A stretch of DNA of 64,000 bases from Deferrivibrio essentukiensis (GCF_020480685.1 NZ_JAJAFU010000004.1:1-64000), one strand, 5' to 3'; positions 36,184 through 45,799 are shown, counted from the first letter of the stretch. Notes: generated by a model from the letters alone, not told the origin. Numbers and translations: made by a program.

Positions 36184-37390
36184 TTTTCAATTTTACAGAC
36201 GGATAGTTAGAGCGATATTGGTAATTTTGGGGGTAACATTACCTTTTATTAAAATAAACGGTAATCACCTTCTGATTTTCAATATCTACACATTTGAGTT
36301 TCATTTATTTGGGCTTTCACTGCAGATAAATCAGTTTTTACCCCTTCTGGCACTATTTCTATTTTTTACCTTTCTATTTTTATACATTACCGTAACTTTT
36401 GGAAGAATATGGTGCGGTTGGCTTTGCCCTCAGTCCGTTTCTATGGAGCTGACCTCGTTTATACAAAGTTTTAACAAAGGTAACTTACCGGTAAAAACTT
36501 TCAAAATTATACTCTTATACGCTTTATCTGTAATGATAGCAGCAAATATCTTACTCTACTTTATCCCGTATGAAATATTTTTTGACCGTTTATTCGGCAA
36601 TGAGTTTAGTAAAGGGATTTTTACTGCACTTATAACGCTGGGCACACTTCTTTTTTTAAACTTCTGGCTTGTAAGATATAAATTTTGCGCAACGGTTTGT
36701 CCGTATTCAATGCTCCAATCAATATTGTTTGATAAACATACTTTGGCAGTCTGGATGATCCCTGAAAGAAGGGATGAGTGTATTAACTGCCTCAGCTGTG
36801 TCAAGGTATGCTCCACAAAAATAGATATCAGGCAGGGGCAAAATTCTGCATGTATAAACTGTGCAAAATGTATAGATGCTTGTGCCAACGTAATGGGGAA
36901 ATTAGGGAAAAAATCTCTCTTTGCCTACAGATTTGGCGAAGAAAACAAAAAAAGATTTACAAGATTCTCATCAACCGTTTCACTTTTTCTCACGGTAATC
37001 TCTTTTATAATATTCATTTTAATCGCAGTTTCCACAAAGAAAGTGCAGGTAGAAGTTATACCCTATCAAAAGTTTTTACCTAGATATATTCATGATTTTG
37101 CTGCTAACGGATATGTCCTTGTGATTGAAAACGGGGACAACAAAGATAAAACTATTGCTATTGAAATAGAAGATTTAAGCGGATACGAAATAACGCCGAA
37201 TAGCATCTTTAAAGTCAAGCCAAAGTCGAAAGAGGACTTTACCTTTTTCGTCAAATTAAAGAGGGATTTACTTGAAAACACCCCTATTCTTAATCTAAAA
37301 TTAAAAATAGTTAACAAAGAAGATAAAACATCGGAGATAAAAAATATAAGTTTTAGGAGACCCATCACATCAAGGAGAAGCAAAAAATGA
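36170..37390 (+). CDS. ccoG: Cytochrome oxidase accessory protein CcoG
   Basis: Membrane cupric reductase/ferredoxin helping copper insertion into cbb3 oxidase. The 406-residue protein has 4-5 membrane segments, WCGWLCPQ, a first Cys in FCATVCPY, two [4Fe-4S] motifs (CINCLSCVKVC and CINCAKCIDAC) and a C-terminal periplasmic beta domain. ATG at 36170 or 36173 or TTG at 36164 are all possible; I take 36170. The start lies inside the acidic tail codons of the preceding gene. Confidence 0.9.
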   Translation: MMTNNFQFYRRIVRAILVILGVTLPFIKINGNHLLIFNIYTFEFHLFGLSLQINQFLPLLALFLFFTFLFLYITVTFGRIWCGWLCPQSVSMELTSFIQSFNKGNLPVKTFKIILLYALSVMIAANILLYFIPYEIFFDRLFGNEFSKGIFTALITLGTLLFLNFWLVRYKFCATVCPYSMLQSILFDKHTLAVWMIPERRDECINCLSCVKVCSTKIDIRQGQNSACINCAKCIDACANVMGKLGKKSLFAYRFGEENKKRFTRFSSTVSLFLTVISFIIFILIAVSTKKVQVEVIPYQKFLPRYIHDFAANGYVLVIENGDNKDKTIAIEIEDLSGYEITPNSIFKVKPKSKEDFTFFVKLKRDLLENTPILNLKLKIVNKEDKTSEIKNISFRRPITSRRSKK

Positions 37391-37809
37391 AAATGATGAT
37401 AGCTTTACTAATTGCCGGATTTCTACTGCTTGGGTCTTCATTTTATTTTGGAAACAGATATTTTGATGGAAAAGTTGTGGATAAACCGTATGTTGAGGCA
37501 TCTCTATACGACCAAAAGAAAAAAATTGTAAATGATTGCTCATTAAGTTTGGAAATTTTAAATATAGAAAAGGTTGAAGATAAATACAAAATCTGTTTTA
37601 CAATAAACGGTGAAATAAAAAGACCTTTTCCCATTGAAAGGGTTGAAATATTCAGACCCGCTGGCGGCGAAATAATCAGACCTGAAGTTAATATTAAAAA
37701 CAGAGCCTGCACTGTAAATGTCCCTCTGAATAAAGGATATTATATCTTAAAGGTACTTTTGAAAATGCAGCAAGTCGTCGAGCTGGAAAAGACACTTTAT
37801 ATAAAGTAG
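37387..37809 (+). CDS. ccoH: FixH/CcoH family protein
   Basis: The 140-residue protein has one N-terminal membrane helix (about 4-21) and a periplasmic beta domain with VDKPYVEASLYDQ typical of FixH. It helps maturation or stability of the cbb3 complex. Overlaps the ccoG stop by 4 nt. Confidence 0.82.
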   Translation: MKMMIALLIAGFLLLGSSFYFGNRYFDGKVVDKPYVEASLYDQKKKIVNDCSLSLEILNIEKVEDKYKICFTINGEIKRPFPIERVEIFRPAGGEIIRPEVNIKNRACTVNVPLNKGYYILKVLLKMQQVVELEKTLYIK

Positions 37810-37818
37810 GAGGTTTTT

Positions 37819-37902
37819 ATGAAAAAAGGTACAATAATTATGATTTTATCGCTTATAGCGATGCTCCTTATCCCACTTTTACTTGCAATGTATATAAAAT
37901 GA
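37819..37902 (+). CDS. 27-residue single-helix membrane miniprotein in the cco operon
   Basis: ATG at 37819 with a strong TAGGAGG ribosome site 6-7 nt upstream, stop at 37900, and overlap of 4 nt with ccoS (ATGA). The peptide is KKG followed by one hydrophobic helix (IIMILSLIAMLLIPLLLAMYI) and a final Lys. It is coupled on both sides. Small subunits such as CcoM/CcoH-type helices are known in some cbb3 oxidases; this one is not recognised. Confidence 0.6.
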   Translation: MKKGTIIMILSLIAMLLIPLLLAMYIK

Positions 37903-38042
37903 GTTCGTTATTCTTTTTAGTGCCAATAAGCCTTATTTTAGGAATTATTGCTCTGCTACTATTTTTCTGGGCAGTTAAAGGTAAGCAATTTGATGATGTT
38001 GAGGGACCAAAATACAGAATGCTAGATGACGACGACGAATAA
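37899..38042 (+). CDS. ccoS: Cytochrome oxidase maturation protein CcoS
   Basis: 47-residue protein with one membrane helix (about 4-25), GKQFDDVEGPKYRMLDDDDE as the family's conserved tail. CcoS is needed for heme b and CuB insertion into CcoN. The last 17 nt overlap the start of ccoI. Confidence 0.88.
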   Translation: MSSLFFLVPISLILGIIALLLFFWAVKGKQFDDVEGPKYRMLDDDDE

Positions 38043-40467
38043 TACCACTCAATGCAGCCACTGCTTATTAAAGTTTAATAAAAATACTGCAATTGTTGAA
38101 AAAGAAGGGGACAAAGAGCTTCATTTCTGTTGCCCCGGATGCCAAAGTGTTTACCATATTATCAAAGACGGAGGGTTTGATAGCTTTTATAAAAAAAGGC
38201 GTGATTACAAGCCAGGCCCGCCTGAGCTTGCTTTTATAAGTGATGAGCTATTTGTAGATGATATAATTGAGCACGAAAATTACTCCGAAATAGAATTTAT
38301 TGCTACAAATATCAGATGCGCTGCATGTATCTGGCTTATAGAGAACTACCTTTCCAAACTAAATGGGATTAAATATGTGAGGGCTAATTACGCCACCCAT
38401 AAAGTAAAAATTCAGTGGGATAACTCAACAATACCCCTTAATGAAATATTAAACGGTATTGCAAATCTTGGTTACACACCTGTGCCTTTATCCGCAATGT
38501 CATCATCCGATTATTTTCAAAAGTTGAAAAAATCTTACTTCTATAAATTCAGTATAGGTGCATTTTTTACGATGCAAATTATGATTTATTCTGTCGCTCT
38601 TTATGCAGGATATTTTCAAGGTATAGATGAAAATTTAAAAGAGATGTTTAAGTTGATTGCTATGATTCTTGCCACCCCTGTAGTTTTTTACTCAGGTCTC
38701 CCCTTTGCAATTAATTCCATAAAATCTCTGAAAACAAAAACTCTAAATATGGATACGCTCGTATTTTTGGGATCTTATTCCGCTTACTTTTACAGTGTTT
38801 TTGGAGTCTTTACCGGGGGAGAAATATACTTTGATACATCCTCAATGATAATAACACTAATCTTGCTCGGCAGATATATCGAAACTGAAGCAAAGATAAA
38901 GGCATCCAAAGAGATTACTTTACTGTTTAATCTTCAGCCCAAACAAGCTAAGCTGTTAAAGTCTTTCACCAAAAATGATTATATACAAGGGAAATTAAAG
39001 CCTCTGATTGTAAAAGTGGCATCAATAAGAAAAGGGGATATTTTGGAAGTATTGCCAGGGGAGAATATCCCCGTTGACGGCAAAGTTATCTATGGTAAAA
39101 GTGAAGTAAATGAATCAATGTTTACCGGAGAAAGTGTTCCTGTTTTAAAGAAACAGGGTTGTACTGTAATTAGCGGTACAAACAATTTAAACGGGACACT
39201 TGTAATTGAAGCGACAAAAAGTAGTAAAGAATCTTCATTAAATAAAATAGCTGAAGCTATAAAATCTGCTCAGGAAAGTAAGTTTTACTTTCAAAAACTT
39301 GCCGATAAAATAACCATTTACTTTGTTCCTACGATAATAGCAATTGCCTTTGCTACGTTTTTATACTGGTTTAACCACAGTAACAGTTTTGTCACATCTT
39401 TTATGAATGCAGTGTCCGTATTGGTTATTGCCTGCCCTTGCGCAATGGGGCTTGCCACACCACTTGCAATTTTAGTTGCTACATCAACGGCATTTAAAAA
39501 AGGTATTCTTATCAAAGAAGGCTTTATATTGGAAAATGCATCAAAGGTAAAAGCTGTCTTTTTCGATAAAACAGGCACTATTACAGAAGGGGTGCCAAAG
39601 ATTGTAGGTATAAAGTCTTATGATAATAATTTTAATACACTAAAAATTGCCGCATCCTTAGAAAGATTTTCAAAGCATATCCTCGCCATAAGTATAGTCT
39701 CACAATATACTGAAGGGTTTGAAGAGGTGACTGATATAAAGGAGATACCGGGGCAAGGGATGGTAGGAAATACAAATAACAACATTCAAATTGCTGCAGG
39801 AAATATGCTTTTATTTAACAGATTAGGGATAGACATTGATACAATCGTCAAAAACGACTTGGAGTCTCTTGCTTCACAAGGGTACACAAATATAATGGTT
39901 GCTTACAATAAAAAAATTATCGGCGTCATTTCATTGTTTGACAATGTTAGAGAGTCTTTTGGGGAAATTTACAATTTTCTAACCAAAAAACATATTGAGA
40001 TTAATGTATTAACAGGGGATACCAAAGAAACAGCTGAAAAAGTTCTGAAAGATTATACTGATATTAACATATTTAGCTCTTTAAGCCCCATAGAAAAGGT
40101 TGAGGTAATAAAAAATAACTTGCATAAATTCCCCATAATGGTTGGGGATGGGATAAACGATGCACCTTCACTCAAACAAGCATTTATAGGGATAGGTATG
40201 GGCAAAGGGACAGAGATTGCCCTTGAAAGCTCCGATGCTGTCTTTGTTAACAGCAATCTTCTGCTACTCAAAGATTTTCTTAATCTTTCAAAAAAAACAA
40301 GAGGTATTATTATTGAAAATCTATTTTGGGCTTTTTCATATAATTTTGTAACTATCCCTCTGGCAATATCCGGAAAAATTCATCCGGTTTTCTCAGCAGT
40401 CTTAATGAGCATTAGTTCACTTATTGTTGTTTTTAACTCACTTCGAATCAAAACCTTATCCCGCTGA
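38026..40467 (+). CDS. ccoI: Copper-transporting P1B ATPase for cbb3 oxidase
   Basis: Exports Cu(I) to the periplasm for oxidase assembly. The 813-residue protein has an N-terminal zinc-ribbon-like CSHCLLKF...CCPGCQ, an HMA-like domain with RCAACIW near residue 99, 8 membrane helices, the transport motif CPC (ACPCAMGLATP, about 469), TGES, phosphorylation site DKTGT (Asp about 513) and GDGINDAPSL. ATG at 38026 lies in ccoS. The 3' end overlaps the opposing TauE-like gene by 20 nt. Confidence 0.94.
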   Translation: MTTTNNTTQCSHCLLKFNKNTAIVEKEGDKELHFCCPGCQSVYHIIKDGGFDSFYKKRRDYKPGPPELAFISDELFVDDIIEHENYSEIEFIATNIRCAACIWLIENYLSKLNGIKYVRANYATHKVKIQWDNSTIPLNEILNGIANLGYTPVPLSAMSSSDYFQKLKKSYFYKFSIGAFFTMQIMIYSVALYAGYFQGIDENLKEMFKLIAMILATPVVFYSGLPFAINSIKSLKTKTLNMDTLVFLGSYSAYFYSVFGVFTGGEIYFDTSSMIITLILLGRYIETEAKIKASKEITLLFNLQPKQAKLLKSFTKNDYIQGKLKPLIVKVASIRKGDILEVLPGENIPVDGKVIYGKSEVNESMFTGESVPVLKKQGCTVISGTNNLNGTLVIEATKSSKESSLNKIAEAIKSAQESKFYFQKLADKITIYFVPTIIAIAFATFLYWFNHSNSFVTSFMNAVSVLVIACPCAMGLATPLAILVATSTAFKKGILIKEGFILENASKVKAVFFDKTGTITEGVPKIVGIKSYDNNFNTLKIAASLERFSKHILAISIVSQYTEGFEEVTDIKEIPGQGMVGNTNNNIQIAAGNMLLFNRLGIDIDTIVKNDLESLASQGYTNIMVAYNKKIIGVISLFDNVRESFGEIYNFLTKKHIEINVLTGDTKETAEKVLKDYTDINIFSSLSPIEKVEVIKNNLHKFPIMVGDGINDAPSLKQAFIGIGMGKGTEIALESSDAVFVNSNLLLLKDFLNLSKKTRGIIIENLFWAFSYNFVTIPLAISGKIHPVFSAVLMSISSLIVVFNSLRIKTLSR

Positions 40468-41101
40468 TAATAAAAAATATTCCAAGTATTATCATTATTA
40501 AAAAACTTATAATTCTAAATAGCATTCTATGTTTTAAAACTATACTTCCAAATACCGAAACCAAAAGTAGTGAGGCAGATGTCCCTACCCCGAAAAGTAC
40601 CATAGAAATCATAGATTTTAATGGATTATTCAATGATGTAACCCCTATTAATGCTCCATATAACAAACCGCAAGGGAGAAAACCTAAAACTAGTCCGGCA
40701 AGGAAAGGTGAATTAAACCTAAACAATGAAATAATTTTGCTTATTTTTTTTGTGATAATATTATTTTCCAACTTAGAAATGATTTTTAGCCCCAAAATAT
40801 CAAAAGTAGCATACGCTATGAGAAATACCCCTGCAAAAATGGCGAGTATTTTTTGAAAATATACAATATTCCCAAAAAGCTCCCCCGCACTGCTTGCACT
40901 TCCAAAAACTAAACCTAAACTACCATAAGTTATAATTCTTCCAAGATTGTACTTTATTTGGGGAAGAAAAAATCTTACATACCCGGGAGAATTTGGCGCA
41001 AACTTACTCGCTACATATATTACAAAAGGGTTACACATAAATATACAATGCCCAAACCCTCCAAAAAAACCTAAAGAGAAAAAACCCAATAACTCAACCA
41101 T
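40448..41101 (-). CDS. TauE/SafE- or DsbD-like membrane protein
   Basis: The 217-residue protein has 6 membrane segments and an N-terminal FGHCIFMCNPF motif (GHCxxMC-like), with LPCGLLYGALI later, typical of the sulfite exporter TauE/SafE-named family related to DsbD/CcdA. Members near cco genes are thought to help cbb3 maturation. It converges on ccoI with a 20-nt overlap, so antisense transcription is possible. Confidence 0.8.
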   Translation of the reverse strand: MVELLGFFSLGFFGGFGHCIFMCNPFVIYVASKFAPNSPGYVRFFLPQIKYNLGRIITYGSLGLVFGSASSAGELFGNIVYFQKILAIFAGVFLIAYATFDILGLKIISKLENNIITKKISKIISLFRFNSPFLAGLVLGFLPCGLLYGALIGVTSLNNPLKSMISMVLFGVGTSASLLLVSVFGSIVLKHRMLFRIISFLIMIILGIFFIISGIRF

Positions 41102-41200
41102 GCCTAATCAGTACCATTAATTTTTTAAAATTACAATCTGCTTACTACTCAAGTTTTAATAAGCAACAATGGAAGTTTTACAAACTAAAACTTTAATTCC

Positions 41201-41229
41201 TTGATTTTTATAACTTAAATAATTATTAT
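41201..41229 (+). promoter_or_regulatory. Candidate sigma70 promoter of tat-moaA-larA
   Basis: TTGATT and TATTAT with a 17-nt spacer, ending 28 nt before the chosen tatA/B start. The -10 matches 5 of 6. Confidence 0.6.
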
Positions 41230-41257
41230 CCAAGAAAACAAACTTTTGAGGTATGAT

Positions 41258-41542
41258 ATGTTTGGCTTAGGGATGTCTGAAATAATTTTGATACTTGCAC
41301 TTGCTTTGATTGTAATTGGTCCCAATAAGCTGCCGGAAGTTGCAAAGGCACTCGGGAAAGGGTATGCGGAATTCAAAAAAGTTTTAAACGATTTTAAAGA
41401 TGCCGTTAATATTGAAGATGACACACCACCCAAAAACACCTATTCATCCAAAACGCGTGATGATTTAAAAGAGATACATACCGAAAAATTTGATAAAAAA
41501 GATGAATCTATTACAAAGGAAGATAAAAGGGAAGACGCATGA
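41258..41542 (+). CDS. tatB: Twin-arginine translocase subunit TatA/TatB
   Basis: Pore or receptor component of the Tat pathway. I start at ATG 41258 (MFGLGMSEI), which has GAGG 6-7 nt upstream. The 94-residue protein has the N-terminal helix, VIGPNKLPEVAKALGKG hinge/amphipathic helix and a charged tail. Glu at position 8 and the GPxxLPE pattern resemble TatB, but with a single A-type gene here a bifunctional TatA/B role is possible. Confidence 0.86.
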   Translation: MFGLGMSEIILILALALIVIGPNKLPEVAKALGKGYAEFKKVLNDFKDAVNIEDDTPPKNTYSSKTRDDLKEIHTEKFDKKDESITKEDKREDA

Positions 41543-42291
41543 AAAAAGAGATGGATGAAAAACTCCCTTTAACCAAACATCTTGAAGAGCTTAGACAAAG
41601 GCTCATAAAAATTTTTATAGTCTTAATCGTTGTCTTTGGAGTTTGTTATTACAACAGTAAATTTTTTATGGACTTTGTAACTGCACCATTAGTGCCATTG
41701 CTACCGGCGAAATCTTCTTTGGCTATGTTAAAACTTACCGAAGGATTTTTTACCGAATTAAAACTTTCCCTTATGGCAGCGGTTTTTTTCTCTATGCCTT
41801 TTATCTTGTATCAGTTATGGAAGTTTGTAGCACCGGGTCTTTATGCTCATGAGAAAAAATACGTAGTATCATTTGTACTTGTATCTTCAATACTATTTTT
41901 TTCAGGTGCAGCATTTGCCTATTACATTGTATTCCCATTTGGTTTCAGATTCTTTTTAAATTATGCCCAGGGGGACGTAATCGCCAGCCTGTCGCTGCAA
42001 TGGTATCTATCATTTGTAACAAGGTTAATATTAGGATTCGGCATTATCTTTGAGCTACCTGTTTTCACTCTATTTCTTTCAAAAATGGGGATTGTTACCG
42101 CTGATATGATGAAAAAGCATAGAAAATATGCCATTGTTGGTATTTTTATAGTGGCTGCTATTTTTACTCCACCAGATGTATTTACACAGTGTATGATGGC
42201 TGTCCCACTTTTGATATTATATGAAATAAGTATTTATGTAGCAAAAATATTCGGCAAAAAAAAATTAAAAGACGAAGATATTTATGAGTGA
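41539..42291 (+). CDS. tatC: Sec-independent translocase TatC
   Basis: Signal-peptide receptor of the Tat system. The 250-residue protein has 6 membrane segments, the N-terminal HLEELRQRLIK, and FELPVFTLFLSKMG. Overlaps TatA/B by 4 nt and moaA by 8 nt. Folded cofactor enzymes such as molybdopterin reductases would be the substrates, consistent with moaA next door. Confidence 0.95.
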   Translation: MKKEMDEKLPLTKHLEELRQRLIKIFIVLIVVFGVCYYNSKFFMDFVTAPLVPLLPAKSSLAMLKLTEGFFTELKLSLMAAVFFSMPFILYQLWKFVAPGLYAHEKKYVVSFVLVSSILFFSGAAFAYYIVFPFGFRFFLNYAQGDVIASLSLQWYLSFVTRLILGFGIIFELPVFTLFLSKMGIVTADMMKKHRKYAIVGIFIVAAIFTPPDVFTQCMMAVPLLILYEISIYVAKIFGKKKLKDEDIYE

Positions 42292-43273
42292 TAAATTAAA
42301 AGATAAGTATAGCAGAACATATAAATATTTGAGGGTATCGGTAACTGACAGATGTAATTTTAGATGCAAGTATTGTATCCCCACTCACGATTTTGAGTTT
42401 ATTCCTCATTCAAAAATACTCAAGTATGAAGATATTATATTTGCCGTGGATTCATTCTCAAAACTTGGGATTGAAAAGATTAGGCTTACCGGCGGTGAGC
42501 CTTTGGTAAGAAAAAATATATCTTTTCTAATCAGTGAAATAGGTAAAATCAAGGGGATTAAGGAAACAACTCTCACTACAAACGGCTCACTACTTGGCAA
42601 GTTTGCCACAGATATTTTTGATGCAGGTATCAGAAGAATAAATATAAGCCTCGATTCCCTTAAACAGGACAGGTATGAATATATTACAGGTGGGTTTAAG
42701 TTAGATGACATTATCGAAGGTATAAATCAGGCGATAAATGTAGGGTTAAGTCCTATCAAAATCAATGTTGTTGCGATTAAAACTTTCAACGATGATGAGA
42801 TTTTAGATTTTTGTGACTTTGCAGCTAAAAACAAACTGAATGTGCGCTTTATAGAATTTATGCCAATTGGGAATAAAATTGAGTGGCGAAAAGAGCATAT
42901 TATTACAGGGGAAGAAATACTTAAAATTATCTCAAAAAAATACTCATATGAGCCTGTTAAAAAAGCTAAATTTGAAGGACCTGCAGTAAACTATATGTTG
43001 TCTAACGGTGCAAAAATAGGAATAATAACCCCTATTTCAAATCACTTTTGCTCAGAATGTGACAAACTGAGACTTACCGCCGACGGTAAATTAAGACCAT
43101 GTCTACTTTCCGATAAGGAGATAAATCTTTTTGATGAAATCAAAAATAGGGATTTTGATAAATTTAAAGAAAAAATTCGCGAATCTCTCAAACTGAAAGA
43201 GCTGGATCACAATATAACAAATGAGGGTTGTGATACCCAATTCAAAAGAACAATGTCAAAAATCGGAGGATAA
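42284..43273 (+). CDS. moaA: GTP 3',8-cyclase MoaA
   Basis: Radical SAM enzyme of the first molybdenum cofactor step. The 329-residue protein has CNFRCKYCIP near the N-terminus, LTGGEPL, the C-terminal second cluster (CSECDKLRLTADGKLRPC) and the C-terminal Gly-Gly tail needed for activity. Overlaps tatC. Confidence 0.95.
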   Translation: MSDKLKDKYSRTYKYLRVSVTDRCNFRCKYCIPTHDFEFIPHSKILKYEDIIFAVDSFSKLGIEKIRLTGGEPLVRKNISFLISEIGKIKGIKETTLTTNGSLLGKFATDIFDAGIRRINISLDSLKQDRYEYITGGFKLDDIIEGINQAINVGLSPIKINVVAIKTFNDDEILDFCDFAAKNKLNVRFIEFMPIGNKIEWRKEHIITGEEILKIISKKYSYEPVKKAKFEGPAVNYMLSNGAKIGIITPISNHFCSECDKLRLTADGKLRPCLLSDKEINLFDEIKNRDFDKFKEKIRESLKLKELDHNITNEGCDTQFKRTMSKIGG

Positions 43274-44532
43274 TGTTGAAAATAAAATATTCTAAAGACA
43301 TCCTTGATATACAATTAAGCAAAAATGTTGAAGAATTGTATAATAATTCTTCACTCCCCACACTTTCAAAAGATGAGATTATTGATATTTTAAATATAAA
43401 CCCCATTTATAGTGAAGGCTTAGATAGCGTTATCGCTCAGGCAAAACGCATACTGATCATCCTTCCGGATGTTACAAGAAAGTCAGGAGCTGAAATATTT
43501 TTAGATGAAATCATAAAAAAAATTGAAGAAAACAAAAAGGATTTTAGCATTATCTTTGCCATTGGCACTCACAGGCAATTAACAGAGGATGAGCAAAAAT
43601 CTATTCTTACTGAAGAGCTGTATAATAAGTACAGACACAAAATTCTCAAACATGACTGCGAAGATATGGAACTTTTTGAATATTATGGAAAGACAAAAAA
43701 CAATACGCCTATCCTTATAAACAGGGCTTATTTGGAGCATGATACGATAATACCTATTGCTTCAGTAAGCTACCATTATTTTGCTGGTTTTGGTGGTGGG
43801 AGGAAGATGATAGTGCCGGGTATCGCTGCTAAAAAGACGATTATGGCAAACCATAGCCTCGTTTTAGACCCTGCAAATAAAACTAAGCATAAGTATGCTA
43901 TCACCGGTAATCTTAAGCAAAACCCTATCCATGATGACCTAGTTTACTGTCTTATGGTTGCCAGACGAGGCAAAACTTTTTTTCTTATCAATACTATACT
44001 TAATGAAGCATCTGAAGTCGTCTATGTTTCCGGAGGCGACCTCTTTATGTCACACATAACTGCTACTGAAAAACTTAAAGAGCTCACATCCATTAAAATA
44101 TCAAAGAAATATGATGCAGCGATCATCTCTTGTGGTGGATTCCCCAAAGATATTAACCTTGTACAAGCCCAAAAATCTCTTGATAGAGGTTGTAAAATTG
44201 TAAAGGATGGCGGGAAAATTATATTTTTTGCTAAATGCCAAGATGGCTACGGCAATAAATACTTTGAAGAGTTTTTTGATATTAAGTCATCAGAAGAGAT
44301 GTTTGATATATTGCTAAGAGATTATCAAATCAACAGGCAGACAGCTTTTAATTTAAAATCTATTTTGGAGAAATATGAAGTATATATTTACTCGGACTTT
44401 AGTAAAGATGACCTTGATAGGATGGGATTTAAAAAGTTGAACGCTCCTAATGAAATAGATAACATTTTAACTGATAGTAATGAAATAGCTTTTATCCCGG
44501 ATGCCTATAACTCATATTTTGATTTATCTTAA
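43273..44532 (+). CDS. larA: LarA-like nickel-pincer racemase
   Basis: Resembles nickel-dependent lactate racemase, which uses a pyridinium-dithiocarboxylate nickel pincer bound to Lys. The 419-residue protein has DVTRKSG (substrate Arg), GTHRQLTEDE, and SYHYFAGFGGGRKM with His168 and Lys178 ten residues apart, as His174/Lys184 of the Lactobacillus enzyme. The substrate may be lactate or another 2-hydroxy acid. LarB, C and E for the cofactor are not in the window. Nickel importer genes lie 17 kb away. Confidence 0.85.
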   Translation: MLKIKYSKDILDIQLSKNVEELYNNSSLPTLSKDEIIDILNINPIYSEGLDSVIAQAKRILIILPDVTRKSGAEIFLDEIIKKIEENKKDFSIIFAIGTHRQLTEDEQKSILTEELYNKYRHKILKHDCEDMELFEYYGKTKNNTPILINRAYLEHDTIIPIASVSYHYFAGFGGGRKMIVPGIAAKKTIMANHSLVLDPANKTKHKYAITGNLKQNPIHDDLVYCLMVARRGKTFFLINTILNEASEVVYVSGGDLFMSHITATEKLKELTSIKISKKYDAAIISCGGFPKDINLVQAQKSLDRGCKIVKDGGKIIFFAKCQDGYGNKYFEEFFDIKSSEEMFDILLRDYQINRQTAFNLKSILEKYEVYIYSDFSKDDLDRMGFKKLNAPNEIDNILTDSNEIAFIPDAYNSYFDLS

Positions 44533-44550
44533 TAGTGGCAAATAAGAAGA

Positions 44551-45042
44551 TTAGAATATATAAAATCCAGACAGAATAACAGTTGAAATACCGATTGAGA
44601 CTTTTAGAAAAGTCCCCATAAATCTCCCTTTAAAAGATGCGACCCCTCTTTCAAAGGCAAGATTTTTATCCCTTGTGACAAGATATTCATAAAGAAATGT
44701 TCCAATAAATGCACCTAAAAATGTCCCAATAATTGCTCCTACCCCAAAAAATAGCGGTGCCATTACTATTCCAAGTACTATTGAAAATATTACTGATACA
44801 AAAAAGCTCCCCTTTACAGCGCCAACCTTTTTCCCTGTATAATAGCCAAGTAAGAATTCTATCACTTCACCTGCTGCAATAAGGCAAATTAAAAATAGTA
44901 GCTGCCAAAAGTTAATCTTAGACGAAAAAAAATATATCAATGGAAATATAAGAGATACAATGTTGCCCGGAAGACCAACAAGATTTAAAACAACTAATAA
45001 AAGCTGTAAAATAAGTAACAAAAAAAATAACACACTAAGCAT
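44551..45042 (-). CDS. DUF456 family membrane protein
   Basis: The 163-residue protein has 4-5 membrane segments, with LNLVGLPGNIVSL, GEVIEFLLGYYTGKKVGA and PLFFGVGAIIGTFLGAFIGTFLYE glycine-rich repeats typical of DUF456. Function unknown. Overlaps the metallo-hydrolase gene by 8 nt. Confidence 0.85.
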   Translation of the reverse strand: MLSVLFFLLLILQLLLVVLNLVGLPGNIVSLIFPLIYFFSSKINFWQLLFLICLIAAGEVIEFLLGYYTGKKVGAVKGSFFVSVIFSIVLGIVMAPLFFGVGAIIGTFLGAFIGTFLYEYLVTRDKNLAFERGVASFKGRFMGTFLKVSIGISTVILSGFYIF

Positions 45043-45799
45043 CTAACTCTAATCCCTTGACAGGAGTCATTTGTTTAAAATAACCTGCCTCAATTGCAAA
45101 GTTGTTTTTACAAAAATCTACATATTTTTCAATAAGGTCGTAGCTATTATTTTCCTCACTGATATGTCCAAAAAACAGTTTTTTTAGACCTTTCGAAAAT
45201 ATCTGACTTACCACATTAAGCGCTTCTTTATTGGAAAGATGCCCCTTTGAAGACATCACCCTCTTTTTCAGATGATAAGGGTATGAACCATTTATAAGAA
45301 GCTCATCTTCATAATTTGATTCCAAGATAACACAATCACAACCTGTTATACCGCCTAACACATCTTTTGATACAAAACCCAAATCTGTGGCAAACCCCAC
45401 TGAAATCTTATTAAAATTAAACCTGTATCCAAATGGCTGTCTGCCGTCGTGTGCAATCTTGAAGGGGTATACCTCATACTCTTTCATTGAATAAATTTTA
45501 CTTGGGTCTAATATATAAAAATGTTCACAACTAATCCCTTTAGAATGAAGCTCAACCGCGGTCCCTTCACTTGTATAAACATTAGGTTTAAACTTATTCA
45601 AGAAAGGTTTTATCCCGGCTATATGGTCTGTATGCTCATGAGTGAGATATAAATCTATCCCCTTATCTTCATTAAATTGGATAAACTCTTTTACGCGATA
45701 AAGTGGCAACCCCACATCAACGACGATATATTTATCTGCAGATTCCATTATGTAGCAATTACCACAGCTTCCGGACGACAATACATTCAGCTTAAGCAT
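45035..45799 (-). CDS. MBL-fold metallohydrolase, YycJ/WalJ type
   Basis: The 254-residue protein has N-terminal LSSGSCGNCYIMES, THEHTDHIAG metal motif, AHDGRQPFGYRF, FGHISEENNS. The WalJ family are exonuclease-like metallo-beta-lactamase hydrolases; in Firmicutes linked to cell wall regulation. Function here is unproven. Confidence 0.85.
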   Translation of the reverse strand: MLKLNVLSSGSCGNCYIMESADKYIVVDVGLPLYRVKEFIQFNEDKGIDLYLTHEHTDHIAGIKPFLNKFKPNVYTSEGTAVELHSKGISCEHFYILDPSKIYSMKEYEVYPFKIAHDGRQPFGYRFNFNKISVGFATDLGFVSKDVLGGITGCDCVILESNYEDELLINGSYPYHLKKRVMSSKGHLSNKEALNVVSQIFSKGLKKLFFGHISEENNSYDLIEKYVDFCKNNFAIEAGYFKQMTPVKGLELDA

